Positions 1 to 10,862 of a DNA stretch of 64,000 nt are shown here, piece by piece. Every line of letters starts with the position of its first letter. Within the stretch, counting starts at the first letter, position 1. The stretch comes from Epiperipatus broadwayi (taxonomy: Eukaryota; Onychophora; Udeonychophora; Euonychophora; Peripatidae), in assembly GCA_028023455.1 (NCBI GenBank), contig JAQFVV010000021.1, forward strand, positions 7,092,853 through 7,156,852, given 5' to 3'. Both the position numbers and the translations under genes were made by a program. Under the pieces are notes generated by a model. That model did no database searches. It was not told the DNA's origin and saw nothing but the letters and a program-made list of their open reading frames with translations.

Positions 1-460
1 TTTTTTTAAATTTTGTATTAGAAATAATTTCAATAGAAACAAAATTGCAAAGGTGATAATAATGTATCAGCTTCCATTTTTTATGAACATAATAAATCAT
101 GTATATATGGTTTTAATTTCAATTATAATAATGTAAAAATATGTCAAACTGAAAGAAATAACAATAAAAGAAAAATAAAGGAAGCTATGTTAATATATAA
201 ATACAAGCAACACTTAATCAATAGGCAGGCACTAAATGTTAAGATGACAGAATTAACGGGAAGGTTAGCCTTTTAAAGTGTTAGTTGACAAAGACTATGA
301 GGATAATCAAAAGTGCTCCTAAGTGACAATTATATTTTTTGTCCTTTTCAAAATTTTTGATTATTATATTTATTAATATTTAATTATAAGAGTATATATA
401 ATACAATAATATACAAAAGCTTAAAAATGGTTCCATTTCATTGAAAAGAAATATATATAT
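1..460. other. AT-rich flank of the LTR element, no gene seen
   Basis: AT-rich sequence without a coding signal. It ends in a short (AT)n run at 451-460 that abuts the first base of the 5' LTR and forms one side of the presumed target duplication. Confidence 0.6.
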
Positions 461-3400
461 TGTGCCATTACAATTTAGTCACTAGATAAATTTATAGTAA
501 TGTGCATGTAGAAAAGGTAAACCAAAAATCATCATCACAATTTTATATAACCATAAAAGAAGCTGTAGGGCATCCAAGTTCAAACCCTACAAGGTCCAGT
601 TCTAAAAGCTTTAAACAGAAAGAGAGTGGGTCAACAATTATATGCTTTATTTGTTTGTGTGTTGATAGAAAGGTAATACACACATTTAAACTATTTAATA
701 TTTAATTTTTCTTTAAAAAGCAAAGTTATAATGCATACATATAGGCAATGTATGTGTAAATTATTTAATTGTTTTATATTTCAAATATTAAACATTTTAA
801 CTTTCTTTAAAACTAACCTATGCTTGATCAATTCTAATATTTTATTCTATACTTTTATTTTGCTTTTCTTTAATTATAATTGGGATTTAAAAGTTACAGA
901 CTTAATTAAATAATTGGGTTATAATTACTAAGCTAGCAATCATATTATTTAAGGTTAGTTTATGAATGATTTGAAAGAATGAAGGATGTGTGTACATTAC
1001 ATACAAAAATTTACATTTCCTAAATATTGAAAGAAAAGGAAGTATTAAATCTGTCAAATTATTTTTTTTTGTACAATTGTTTGTTAAAAGAGGAAATCTG
1101 TTTAATCAGATATCGATCTTTGTAGCAATTTTTTTTTGTAAATGATTGTTTCACTTTGGAAGCTTATAATGGGTCAGAGCTCTAATTTTGAAATTGTCTT
1201 ATCTCAAGATCTAAAGAAGGAAGCTCAAAGATTTGAAGTGTTACCTGGATGTTAAAAGAGAAAAAAAAAGAAAAGAAAGGAAATAAGGATTGAGTCTATT
1301 TTTTTTTTAAACAAAAGTGTCTGGAAAAAGGATTAAACTTTTCAGTTGAAAAATAATTTAGTTGAAAATAAATTAGAGATCTAATTAAAACAAATTTGTC
1401 CAAAAATAGCAAGTGATGCTATCTCTGATTGGTTAAGTTAGCTAAAAATTGGATATAAAAAGCTGTCTTGAATTATTATTAGGATTATTGTTTATGATTC
1501 AGATTATTAAACTATCCAATTGAATGCTGAAAATATAAGAAATGTCTGGCTAGAAAAATTATATGTATGTCCCATCGGTTCCGGACCATCTGGGGAAGCT
1601 GCACATCACATAGGAAAGAAAAGATGTTGTGTCTAAAATAATATTCTACACCTTTCAACTGACCAGAGAAATAAGATGTTTTTAATAGAAGGAAGAAAGC
1701 ATTCACCTGCATTCAAAGAAGATGAATTAATCTACTGATAAATATTAATCATCAAGTCCAATTAATTGTTACAACAACTGATTTTAAACTCAAGAAAATT
1801 TACAAATGGGAAAACAACTGCTGTATTTCATCCACATGCTTGACAGGAAGAGAAGAAAAATTAATATAATGATTTCCAAATTGTCCACTAAAGCAAATAA
1901 CCTCAATAGAGTCATCATCATCAAATAGTTATACACCTCAAGAAAGAGATTGTTCCCACATAAAACGGAAATAGTAGCTGCAGAAATATAGACATTATAC
2001 AAGACAAGTTTGAACCCTTGGAAATTCGCCACAAACAAAAGATCGGTAATATGACTTTTTATATCTATTTTCTTTATGATATCAGTCTTAATAAACATTT
2101 TAGCAATAAAGTGGTATATTTTATTTAAAGAACTTTTAAAGACTATTCAGATCGATTAAAAACAAGAATGTCTTACTAATAATAACTTTGAGCTTCATAA
2201 ATGATCTTGAATGTATGAAAATTATTTGTTTATTAATTTTACAGTTATGAAAAATATTAATGTGTAAAACAATTTTTTTTTATGGTATTATGATTTTAGT
2301 TTTAACTAATATATTATTATTTTGGTTTTAAATAATATTTTGTTATCATGGGATAAAACACGCACATACATAATGATATTTTATATGTGTATAATTGTGA
2401 GTGAATGTGAAATAATGAGTAGTATTAGAATATTGGATTATTTTGTTTCAAGTTAAGTATAGCATTTCAGAGGTAGAAGAACGGGGGAGGAGATAATGAT
2501 TTAAAACTCTTTTCTAAAACTTGCTCTTTCAATTTTACTAACATTTTTTTTTACATTCTATTTACATGTTGGATTTTTAAAGTATGTGTGCTAATGAGCA
2601 GATAATATTTTTTGTCTTGAAATACTTTTCATGGTCAATGTGACGTCCAACTTAATACAAAATACATTTGAAGGGAAAGGGGGAAGAACTTAAAATTAAT
2701 CTGAGGATTGTTATATAATCAATTATTATTATTATTATTCATGTCAATTTTCATATTTATCTAGAAATTTTTATGTATATGTTAGAAATGTAGTAATAAA
2801 TATTAGTTTGTTTTATTAAACGAGGCGTATATATTTCATTAAGTGTAGTCTTTGTTAAGTGTGATTATTCATCATCATCAATGGTTGAATATTAGTTATT
2901 TAAGATATAAGTAAATATGCTAAAATTAAGCAATAATTATGAATTTCTTTATAAAAATTAGTTTTATGTTTAGGCTTAGTCCTAGAGCTGTAGTTGAAAC
3001 CCTTGTCATTATTGTTATTATTATCATCATCATCATCATCATCAACGTTTTAATTAATGAGCTGTTTAACTGTTTAAAGGCCATAAATAAATATTGATTT
3101 TATAATATTTAGTGATCTCTTAGTATTATTATAACCACATCCCATCATCTATTTCATGCAAGGATGAGTGAATTGCCATCCTAAATTAGTTATATATAAT
3201 CTGAGCTAGTGAACTTATAAAAATATTGAAACACATTTGTTATGTTAAGATCTGAGAAATGATTTATGTTCAATGAACTCCACTGTGGTTTAAAGATGTT
3301 TTACTTTTACCTAACTATTAGTGCTTATAGTGATATGGCTCAAAAAGCAAAATCTCTCATTTTTATTAGAAATAAAGTACCAAAAAGGGATTCAAACCCA

Positions 3401-3838
3401 GTACATGTGAAAGGTTATTAGATATAACCGTGTCTAGATTCAGATAATCTAGTGGCGCCCTGCTAGACCATATTCACTTAGTATTTGTTTAAACATGCAC
3501 TTAACATCAAACCAAGAAATGAAAGTGGATAAAACCTACTGCCTGTATACCTGAGTTATATTTTATTGAATTACTAGTGTACTCACTTCACGTGATTTCC
3601 ATATACCTGAGTTATAATACATTGCTATAATACTGGTTATTAACAATTTCCCCATAATTCTTGATAGTGTGATATTTGAACCTTTACTTAATATCTTGAT
3701 ATTTGAACTCCTTCACTTATATGGTAACAGTTATATTGAAACCATCTATAATTATTTGAGCGACCTTTACTTATGATCATTCTATGGACTACTCAGGTAT
3801 GGTAATATCTTTTTTTTGAACTCATTTATTATGTTACA
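461..3838 (+). repeat. 5' LTR (3378 bp)
   Basis: Direct repeat of 7586-10852. It starts TGTGCC and ends GTTACA. It is longer than its partner because of about 110 extra bases near 3690-3805, and that extra block carries one arm of a stem around the primer site. Small ORFs inside (for example 1790-2098 minus) recur in the partner LTR only because the two LTRs are copies of each other, so they are not evidence of coding. An LTR above 3 kb is very long for an animal element. Confidence 0.9.
3385..3470 (-). repeat. tRNA-derived SINE-like segment inside the 5' LTR
   Basis: On the minus strand there is a tRNA-like head (GGTCTAGCAGGGCGCC) followed by a good Pol III B box, GGGTTTGAATCCC. The same segment sits in the 3' LTR at 10509-10596, so it was captured by the LTR before this copy inserted. 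Confidence 0.55.
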
Positions 3839-3902
3839 ATGGACACCCAACTGGGGCCTGATATTTTACCATATACCTGAAAAAGAGAGTCTATAGAATG
3901 AT
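3775..3902 (+). promoter_or_regulatory. Inverted repeat enclosing LTR end and primer-binding site
   Basis: The arm at 3775-3809 is largely the reverse complement of 3860-3902, sharing blocks such as CATTCTAT/ATAGAATG, CAGGTAT/ATACCTG and GGTAATATC/GATATTTTACC. The loop contains the LTR terminus and the primer site. In retroviruses a U5-leader stem near the primer site assists initiation of reverse transcription; a similar role here is inference. The left arm is missing from the 3' LTR. Confidence 0.55.
3840..3858 (+). other. Primer-binding site, tRNA-Lys-like
   Basis: TGGACACCCAACTGGGGCC lies one base after the LTR. It begins with the obligatory TGG (complement of tRNA CCA) and resembles, with a few mismatches or gaps, the complement of the 3' end of animal tRNA-Lys(CUU). 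The assignment to Lys is by recollection of that tRNA's 3' end and should be treated as likely rather than proven. Confidence 0.65.
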
Positions 3903-4423
3903 GGGAGATGTGTGGTTAAAAATAGAGAAATTTTTTTTAGTAAAATTTTTTTTTCAGTAAAATTTTTTTTGTTTTGTCTTACAAAATTTTCTTGGCCAAA
4001 CAGTCTTATTTTAGATGATGATGTTTAATATGATTTAATTTTTCATTGATGATGATAAAATGGGTACAGCCATAAAACAGCTTAGTTTTTTTTTATCAAT
4101 TTTGAAAATAGAGATGAATATCACAACTTAAGACAAAGGTGAAATAAATAATAGATTTTTTTTTGTGGAACATTAAAATAATTTATTGCCAGATAGGATA
4201 GGCATAGTAATAGTGATGAATTATGGAATAGTAGTCTCATGTGTGTTTGGGGAGTTCATTTTGTAAAAAGTCTATGATTTTAGAGGTTTGATTGGATGGT
4301 TGATCGTTGGAGTTTGGTTGGTTAGATTGCAGTTTTGATGATGAGTGGAGAGTTTTGTCATTGCCTTGAGAATGCTGTGTATTTCGTGTAACTTATGAAT
4401 GATCAAACCCATTCACTGCTCCA

Positions 4424-4710
4424 ACCCAATTTATATGTTATCTTTATTTTATCATGAAGCAGTTAACAGCAGACCTGCCATGATACCAGCCTATAAGTCT
4501 CCAAGAGAGAGAGAGCATGGCATAGTTTTCCAATCAAGTTTATATGTTATTCTTATTTTATCATGAAGCAGTTAACAGTAGTCCTGCCATGATATCAGCC
4601 TATAAGTCTCCAAGAGAGAGAGCAAGGTTTCGTTTTTGTAGTCTATAATAAGCAGGGCATTCCTTGATACTTGCCACATAAGACTCCAAGAGAGAGAGCA
4701 AGGCATTGTT
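4424..4710 (+). repeat. Tandem repeats (~105 bp) in the element's leader
   Basis: Two full units (4424-4530 and 4531-4635) and a partial third share ATCATGAAGCAGTTAACAG, then CCTATAAGTCTCCAAGAG and a GA-rich run. They lie in the untranslated leader between primer site and ORF, where packaging or translation signals are often found in LTR elements. No function can be assigned. Confidence 0.75.
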
Positions 4711-5174
4711 TATCTACTTTAGCCCCTAAGACTTAAAATACATCTTTTATTGCAACAGAGTTTGCTTCATTCAATCAAGGGTTGTGGTAGTTAATAGTGA
4801 TCGAATTGGGATGATCTTCTGAGTGCTCGTGATGCATTGTGTGATTATAGTGCTGTGACTGAATTCTTTTATTTATCTCAAGATTGTGAACTGCTAGTCA
4901 TTCTGTGGACTGTCAATATCTGTCGGATTTCTGGGAGAATGGATGAATGTATAATTTGGGCTATTACAGACAGACATGCACTATATAGATTATTGTTGTG
5001 TAGTTCATTAAATAAGGATATTAAAATTTTTTTTTGTTGTTGTTGTATTTGTAAATGCATAATAAGGTGAAAATCAAATCAGTCAGTTGGTCAGAATAGG
5101 TGTCAGACAGGGAGAAGATGTGTGGATTTTTGATGGTCAGGGAAGTACAGATGGGATATATATAGTTTTATAAC

Positions 5175-7259
5175 ATGAGTGAACTAAATTATAGTATGGA
5201 AGAGGTTATGGAAGAGGAAGGTGCCCCAATACCAGGAATCAGTGATCGTTTTCATACTGAAGAAGAGGATGGGGAGGTTTTCTTAAAAACACAAGAGGAA
5301 AGAGAGGAAGTAGAGGAAGATGCCTTTAATGTTAGTAGCAATAATACGGCCTCAAGTGTGGAAGTAGATGAGGAGTCAGAAGTGGGCCAGGCTCAAATAG
5401 CAAAGATGGCACCATCAGACATGGACATGATAATGCAGATGTTCAGAAGTATGAGAGAAGATAGTAAGCAAAGTATGGTAAATCTAGAACAAAAGATAGA
5501 GAAAAATAATAAAAGTATAGAGAGTCTAAGAGAAGATAGTAAGCAAAATATAGAAAGTCTAAGAGAAGATAGTAAGAAAAATATAGAAAGTCTAAGAGAA
5601 GATAGTAAGCAAGGGATGGTAAATCTAGAACAAAAGATAGAGAAAAATAATAAAATTATAGAGAGTCTAAGAGAAGATAGTAAGCAAAATATAGAAAGTC
5701 TAAGAGAAGATAGTAAGCAAAGGATGGAAAATCTAGAACAAAAGATAGGTCAATCTATGGAGAAAAGTATAGAAGGTTTAAGGGTAAATCTAGAGAACTC
5801 TATTGACAATAACAACCAAATGATCATAGCTTTGGAAACTAGGATAGAAGGGTCCAATATAGAGTGTAAAAATAGGTTTGTGTCATTAGAGGAGAGGATA
5901 GAAGGAGTGTGTAGGTCTATGGAAGTCACCAAACAGGAGGGCTGTCAGGGACTACAGTCATTAAAGGCTCAAGTGGAGCAGTCTATCGAAGAAAATAAGA
6001 GAGAAATTGAGTTAGTTAGGAATGAGGTCCATGGTTTGGTCTCCCAATCCATATCAGAATGCATAGAAAAGAATGCCGAAATAACTTCTGCAGGAATTCA
6101 TATTAGATTAGAGGAGGTGGTAGCCAAAGTGGACTCATATAAGGAAGCCACTTTGGGCTGTGTAGATCAAACCCTCACTATGAAAAATAAGTTTAGTGGC
6201 TTAGAAAAGGAAATACGAGAAGTTAAGGGAAGCATGGCCAATGAGTGTGTACAAATTGACCAAAATCTTAGGAAAGAATTGGGGAAACAAATGGATAGCT
6301 TTAGGGAGGAGATAGTAAAAAGGGACAAGTCAAGTTCTTTAGAAGAGGGACCCAGAATGAATCAACATGAATTGGGTGTTATGTTGGAAAAGGTTGAGGA
6401 GAACCAGAAGGCCTATGTTGTGGAATACATGAACCCCAAGATGGATGATCTCTACCAGAAAATAGGGGAATTAAAAGATCGTATTAATGTAGGGCTGCAG
6501 GATCAGTCAAACCTAAATTCAGGGCAGAGCGATGGTAGCACCAGTCCAGATGACTGTAGGGATAGCTCAGAACAGAGTCAGTCAGAGAAAAGGATGCCTA
6601 CTTTAGGTAAAAATCCACAAGTTAAAAAATTAGTAGATAGGGCTGACCATACCAGTAAAGATGAATATAGAGTAGGAGGGTCAATGACCTCAAATTTAAT
6701 TAAAATTAAGGCCTTTAGTGGGGAGAGCAGGGAGAACCCCTTAGAGTATCTGTATACCTTTTTAGAGAGTTTAAAAATAAATTATACATGGCACAGAGAG
6801 TCAATCTCTCTGAAGAGTTTAAATGTCCATTATATATGGGACAGAGAATCTATCTCTCTGAAAAATGTAAATGCTCTGGAAAATTTAAATGTGCCTTATA
6901 TTTGGTACAAAGATTCAACCTTTCTAGAAAATTTAAAAATAAATTATACGTGGCCCAGAGAATCAATCTCTCTGGAAGATTTAAGGATGAATTATATATG
7001 GTACAGAGAGTCAATCTTTCTAGAAAGTTTAAAAATAAAGTATGTATGGTATAGAGAGTCAATCTCTCTGAAAAACTTCAAGGCATATTACATAAGGTAC
7101 CAAGAGTCCATATTTCTAAATGGAGTTTGTAAGAGGAGGTTATATAAAATAAATCCTCCGGATATGTTTTATAAATATCCAGTCAAGATGAAAAATGGAA
7201 ATATTAAAAAGGGACTGGATGTACAGGTGCATTTTTATGCAGACCACAATATGATTTGA
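5175..7259 (+). CDS. Gag-like coiled-coil protein of the LTR element (694 aa)
   Basis: This is the only long ORF in the window. The first ATG follows a TATAAC context, and no in-frame start upstream would extend it usefully. Residues 1-75 are very acidic (runs of E and D). Residues 93-190 are 11-residue repeats of the ESLREDSKQNI type alternating with NLEQKIEKNN. Residues 190-440 continue as long charged helix with regularly spaced hydrophobics, predicting an extended coiled coil. Residues 441-500 are polar and Ser-rich. Residues 509-531 (IKAFSGESRENPLEYLYTF) match the opening of Ty3/Gypsy-type Gag domains, in which an F-x-G motif is followed by an N-P-leading helix. The remaining capsid helices and any CCHC knuckle are absent. 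Instead, residues 529-648 are seven copies of a ~16-residue unit with a W/Y-x-RESI core, then a basic tail. It would be expected to assemble particles or bind the element RNA. A Gag identity is reasonable, but a truncated or repurposed product is possible. Confidence 0.72.
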   Translation: MSELNYSMEEVMEEEGAPIPGISDRFHTEEEDGEVFLKTQEEREEVEEDAFNVSSNNTASSVEVDEESEVGQAQIAKMAPSDMDMIMQMFRSMREDSKQSMVNLEQKIEKNNKSIESLREDSKQNIESLREDSKKNIESLREDSKQGMVNLEQKIEKNNKIIESLREDSKQNIESLREDSKQRMENLEQKIGQSMEKSIEGLRVNLENSIDNNNQMIIALETRIEGSNIECKNRFVSLEERIEGVCRSMEVTKQEGCQGLQSLKAQVEQSIEENKREIELVRNEVHGLVSQSISECIEKNAEITSAGIHIRLEEVVAKVDSYKEATLGCVDQTLTMKNKFSGLEKEIREVKGSMANECVQIDQNLRKELGKQMDSFREEIVKRDKSSSLEEGPRMNQHELGVMLEKVEENQKAYVVEYMNPKMDDLYQKIGELKDRINVGLQDQSNLNSGQSDGSTSPDDCRDSSEQSQSEKRMPTLGKNPQVKKLVDRADHTSKDEYRVGGSMTSNLIKIKAFSGESRENPLEYLYTFLESLKINYTWHRESISLKSLNVHYIWDRESISLKNVNALENLNVPYIWYKDSTFLENLKINYTWPRESISLEDLRMNYIWYRESIFLESLKIKYVWYRESISLKNFKAYYIRYQESIFLNGVCKRRLYKINPPDMFYKYPVKMKNGNIKKGLDVQVHFYADHNMI
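5451..5744 (+). repeat. 33-bp-type tandem repeats coding an undecapeptide array
   Basis: Codons for SLREDSKQNIE-like 11-mers repeat through residues 93-190, with two longer compound units that add NLEQKIEKNN. Nucleotide identity between units is very high, so the array expanded recently by slippage or unequal exchange. An 11-residue period fits a right-handed or loosely wound coiled coil. Confidence 0.8.
6759..7118 (+). repeat. 48-bp minisatellite inside the Gag-like ORF
   Basis: Seven units of about 48 bp (one extended to about 66 bp) share a core reading CAGAGAGTCAATCTCTCTG or close variants. Because 48 and 66 are multiples of three, the reading frame survives, and each unit encodes a W/Y-x-RESI motif followed by an SL-rich stretch. 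The array begins exactly where a normal Gag capsid domain should continue. Confidence 0.85.
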
Positions 7260-7570
7260 AAAGAAAAAGCCATTCCAAATTACTAAAAAAATAGGGGAGA
7301 ATGCCTTTATGCTTGCTGCTCTTGATGGGAATAAGGGGACCTATAATGCTAGGAGTTTGATCCCTTATACTTCAGCAGAATAGCTTGGCAAAGATCTCCA
7401 AATAAATTACTTTTAGGTTTTCTAATGAAAAATATGATATTTACCAGTAGTTAGAAAATTATTCATATATTTTTTTTGATTATTAGTGTGTTTATTATTA
7501 TTAGTGTATTTATTAGTTAGGATTTTTTTTTTTAAATATAGTTAAAACAAAAGTGCTGATGATTTTATCC
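7260..7570 (+). other. 3' untranslated part of the LTR element
   Basis: No ORF and no pol remnant could be read in any frame between the stop codon of the Gag-like ORF and the purine tract. It is AT-rich with several T runs. Confidence 0.6.
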
Positions 7571-7585
7571 GAAGGGGGAGAAAGT
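7571..7585 (+). other. Polypurine tract
   Basis: GAAGGGGGAGAAAG directly precedes the TG of the 3' LTR. This is the expected position and composition of the plus-strand primer of LTR retroelements. Confidence 0.85.
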
Positions 7586-10500
7586 TGTGCCATTACAATT
7601 TAGTCACTAGATAAATTTATAGTAATGTGCATGTAGAAAAGGTAAACCAAAAATCATCATCACAATTTTATATAACCATAAAAGAAGCTGTAGGGCATCC
7701 AAGTTCAAACCCTACAAGGTCCAGTTCTAAAAGCTTTAAACAGAAAGAGAGTGGGTCAACAATTACATGCTTTACTTGTTTGTGTGTTGATAGAAAGGTA
7801 ATACACACATTTAAACTATTTAATATTTAATTTTTCTTTAAAAAGCAAAGTTATAATGCATACATATAGGCAATGTATGTGTAAATTATTTAATTGTTTT
7901 ATATTTCAAATATTAAACATTTTAACTTTCTTTAAAACTAACCTATGCTTGATCAATTCTAATATTTTATTCTATGCTTTTATTTTGCTTTTCTTTAATT
8001 ATAATTGGGATTTAAAAGTTACAGACTTAATTAAATAATTGGGTTATAATTACTAAGCTAGCAATCATATTATTTAAGGTTAGTTTATGAATGATTTGAA
8101 AGAATGAAGGATGTGTGTACATTACATACAAAAATTTACATTTCCTAAATATTGAAAGAAAAGGAAGTATTAAATCTGTCAAATTATTTTTTTTTGTACA
8201 ATTGTTTGTTAAAAGAGGAAATCTGTTTAATCAGATATCAATCTTTGTAGCAATTTTTTTTTGTAAATAATTGTTTTTCACTTTGGAAGCTTATAATGGG
8301 TCAGAGCTCTAATTTTGAAATTGTCTTATCTCAAGATCTAAAGAAGGAAGCTCAAAGATTTGAAGTGTTACCTGGATGTTAAAAAGAAAAAAAAAAAGAA
8401 AAGAAAGGAAATAAGGATTGAGTCTATTTTTTTTTTAAACAAAAGTGTCTGGAAAAAGGATTAAACTTTTCAGTTGAAAAATAATTTAGTTGAAAATAAA
8501 TTAGAGATCTAATTAAAACAAATTTGTCCAAAAATAGCAAGTGATGCTATCTCTGATTGGTTAAGTTAGCTAAAAATTGGATATAAAAAGCTGTCTTGAA
8601 TTATTATTAAGATTATTGTTTATGATTCAGATTATTAAACTATCCAATTGAATGCTGAAAATATAAGAAATGTCTGGCTAGAAAAATTATATGTATGTCC
8701 CATTGGTTCCGGACCATCTGGGGAAGCTGCACATCACATAGGAAAGAAAAGATGTGTCTAAAATAATATTCTACACCTTTCAACTGACCAGAGAAATAAG
8801 ATGTTTTTAATAGAAGGAAGAAAGCATTCACCTGCATTCAAAGAAGATGAATTAATCTACTGATAAATATTAATCATCAAGTCCAATTAATTGTTACAAC
8901 AACTGATTTTAAACTCAAGAAAATTTATAAATGTGAAAACAACTGCTGTATTTCATCCACATGCTTGACAGGAAGAGAAGAAAAATTAATATAATGATTT
9001 CCAAATTGTCCACTAAAGCAAATAACCTCAATAGAGTCATCATCATCAAATAGTTATACACCTCAAGAAAGAGATTGTTCCCACATAAAACGGAAATAGT
9101 AGCTGCAGAAATATAGACATTATACAAGACAAGTTTGAACCCTTGGAAATTCGCCACAAACAAAAGATCGGTAATATGACTTTTTATATCTATTTTCTTT
9201 ATGATATCAGTCTTAATAAACATTTTAGCAATAAAGTGGTATATTTTTATTTAAAGAACTTTTAAAGACTATTCAGATCGATTAAAACAAGAATGTCTTA
9301 CTAATAATAACTTTGAGCTTCATAAATGATCTTGAATGTATGAAAATTATTTGTTTATTAATTTTACAGTTATGAAAAATATTAATGTGTAAAACAATTT
9401 TTTTTTATGGTATTATGATTTTAGTTTTAACTAATATATTATTATTTTGGTTTTAAATAATATTTTGTTATCATGGGATAAAACACGCACATACATAATG
9501 ATATTTTATATGTGTATAATTGTGAGTGAATGTGAAATAATGAGTAGTATTAGAATATTGGATTATTTTGTTTCAAGTTAAGTATAGCATTTCAGAGGTA
9601 GAAGAACGGGGGAGGAGATAATGATTTAAAACTCTTTTCTAAAACTTGCTCTTTCAATTTTACTAACATTTTTTTTTTACATTCTATTTACATGTTGGAT
9701 TTTTAAAGTATGTGTGCTAATGAGCAGATAATATTTTTTGTCTTGAAATACTTTTCATGGTCAATGTGACGTCCAACTTAATACAAAATACATTTGAAGG
9801 GAAAGGGGGAAGAACTTAAAATTAATCTGAGGATTGTTATATAATCAATTATTATTATTATTATTCATGTCAATTTTCATATTTATCTAGAAATTTTTAT
9901 GTATATGTTAGAAATGTAGTAATAAATATTAGTTTGTTTTATTAAACGAGGCGTATATATTTCATTAAGTGTAGTCTTTGTTAAGTGTGATTATTCATCA
10001 TCATCAATGGTTGAATATTAGTTATTTAAGATATAAGTAAATATGCTAAAATTAAGCAATAATTATGAATTTCTTTATAAAAATTAGTTTTATGTTTAGG
10101 CTTAGTCCTAGAGCTGTAGTTGAAACCCTTGTCATTATCGTTATTATTATCATCATCATCATCGTCATCAACGTTTTAATTAATGAGCTGTTTAACTGTT
10201 TAAAGGCCATAAATAAATATTGATTTTATAATATTTAGTGATCTCTTAGTATTATTATAACCACATCCCATCATCTATTTCATGCAAGGATGAGTGAATT
10301 GCCATCCTAAATTAGTTATATATAATCTGAGCTAGTGAACTTATAAAAATATTGAAACACATTTGTTATGCTAAGATCTGAGAAATGATTTATGTCTAAT
10401 ATACTCCACTTTGGTTTAAAGATGTTTTACTTTTACCTAAATATTAGTGCTTATAGTGATATGGCTCAAAAAGCAAAATCTTCCATTTTTATTAGAAATA

Positions 10501-10852
10501 AAGTACCAAAAAGGGGATTCAAACCCAGTACATGTGAAAGGTTATTAGATATAACCATGTCTAGATTCAGATAATCTAGTGGCGCCCTGCTAGACCATAT
10601 TCACTTAGTATTTGTTTAAACATGCACTTAACATCAAACCAAGAAATGAAAGTGGATAAGACCTACAGTCTGTATACCTGAGTTATATTTTATTGAATTA
10701 CTAGTGTACTCACTTCACGTGATTTCCATATACCTGAGTTATAATACATTGCTATAATACTGGTTATTAACAATTTCCCCATAATTCTTGATAGTGTTAT
10801 ATTTTGAACCTTTACTTAGTTATTTCTATTTGAACTCATTTATTATGTTACA
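7586..10852 (+). repeat. 3' LTR (3267 bp)
   Basis: Direct repeat of 461-3838 with the same TGTGCC start and GTTACA end, followed by (AT)n. It lacks about 110 bases present near the 3' end of the 5' LTR. Other differences are isolated substitutions and homopolymer changes. Confidence 0.9.
10509..10596 (-). repeat. tRNA-derived SINE-like segment inside the 3' LTR
   Basis: Counterpart of 3385-3470. The B box GGGTTTGAATCCCC is slightly better preserved here. Confidence 0.55.
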
Positions 10853-10862
10853 ATATATATAT

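Larger units (their letters stand above)
461..10852 (+). mobile_element. Complete Gag-only LTR retrotransposon with giant LTRs
   Basis: Two nearly identical direct repeats (461-3838 and 7586-10852) begin TGTGCCATTAC and end TTATGTTACA, giving canonical TG...CA termini. They enclose a 3.75-kb internal region with a primer-binding site one base after the 5' LTR, a tandem-repeat leader, one 694-codon ORF and a purine tract right before the 3' LTR. Both outer flanks are (AT)n, compatible with a 4- or 6-bp duplication (ATAT or ATATAT). No protease, reverse transcriptase, RNase H or integrase motif is visible, so the element should be non-autonomous and mobilised in trans. The organisation resembles plant TR-GAG or LARD elements. 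The few differences between LTRs, apart from one roughly 110-bp indel, suggest recent insertion. The superfamily is probably Ty3/Gypsy, judged from the Gag-like motif and termini, but this is inference. Confidence 0.88.

Noticed and set aside
1790-2098. 102-codon minus-strand frame repeated at 8915-9223 (and 1512-1712 with 8640-8837)
   Set aside because: Conservation is explained by the two LTRs being copies of one template; no domain or coding bias seen.
6788-7062. Overlapping open frames in other frames and strand across the 48-bp repeat
   Set aside because: A repeat whose unit is a multiple of three keeps several frames open at once; the frame continuous with the Gag-like ORF is the real candidate.
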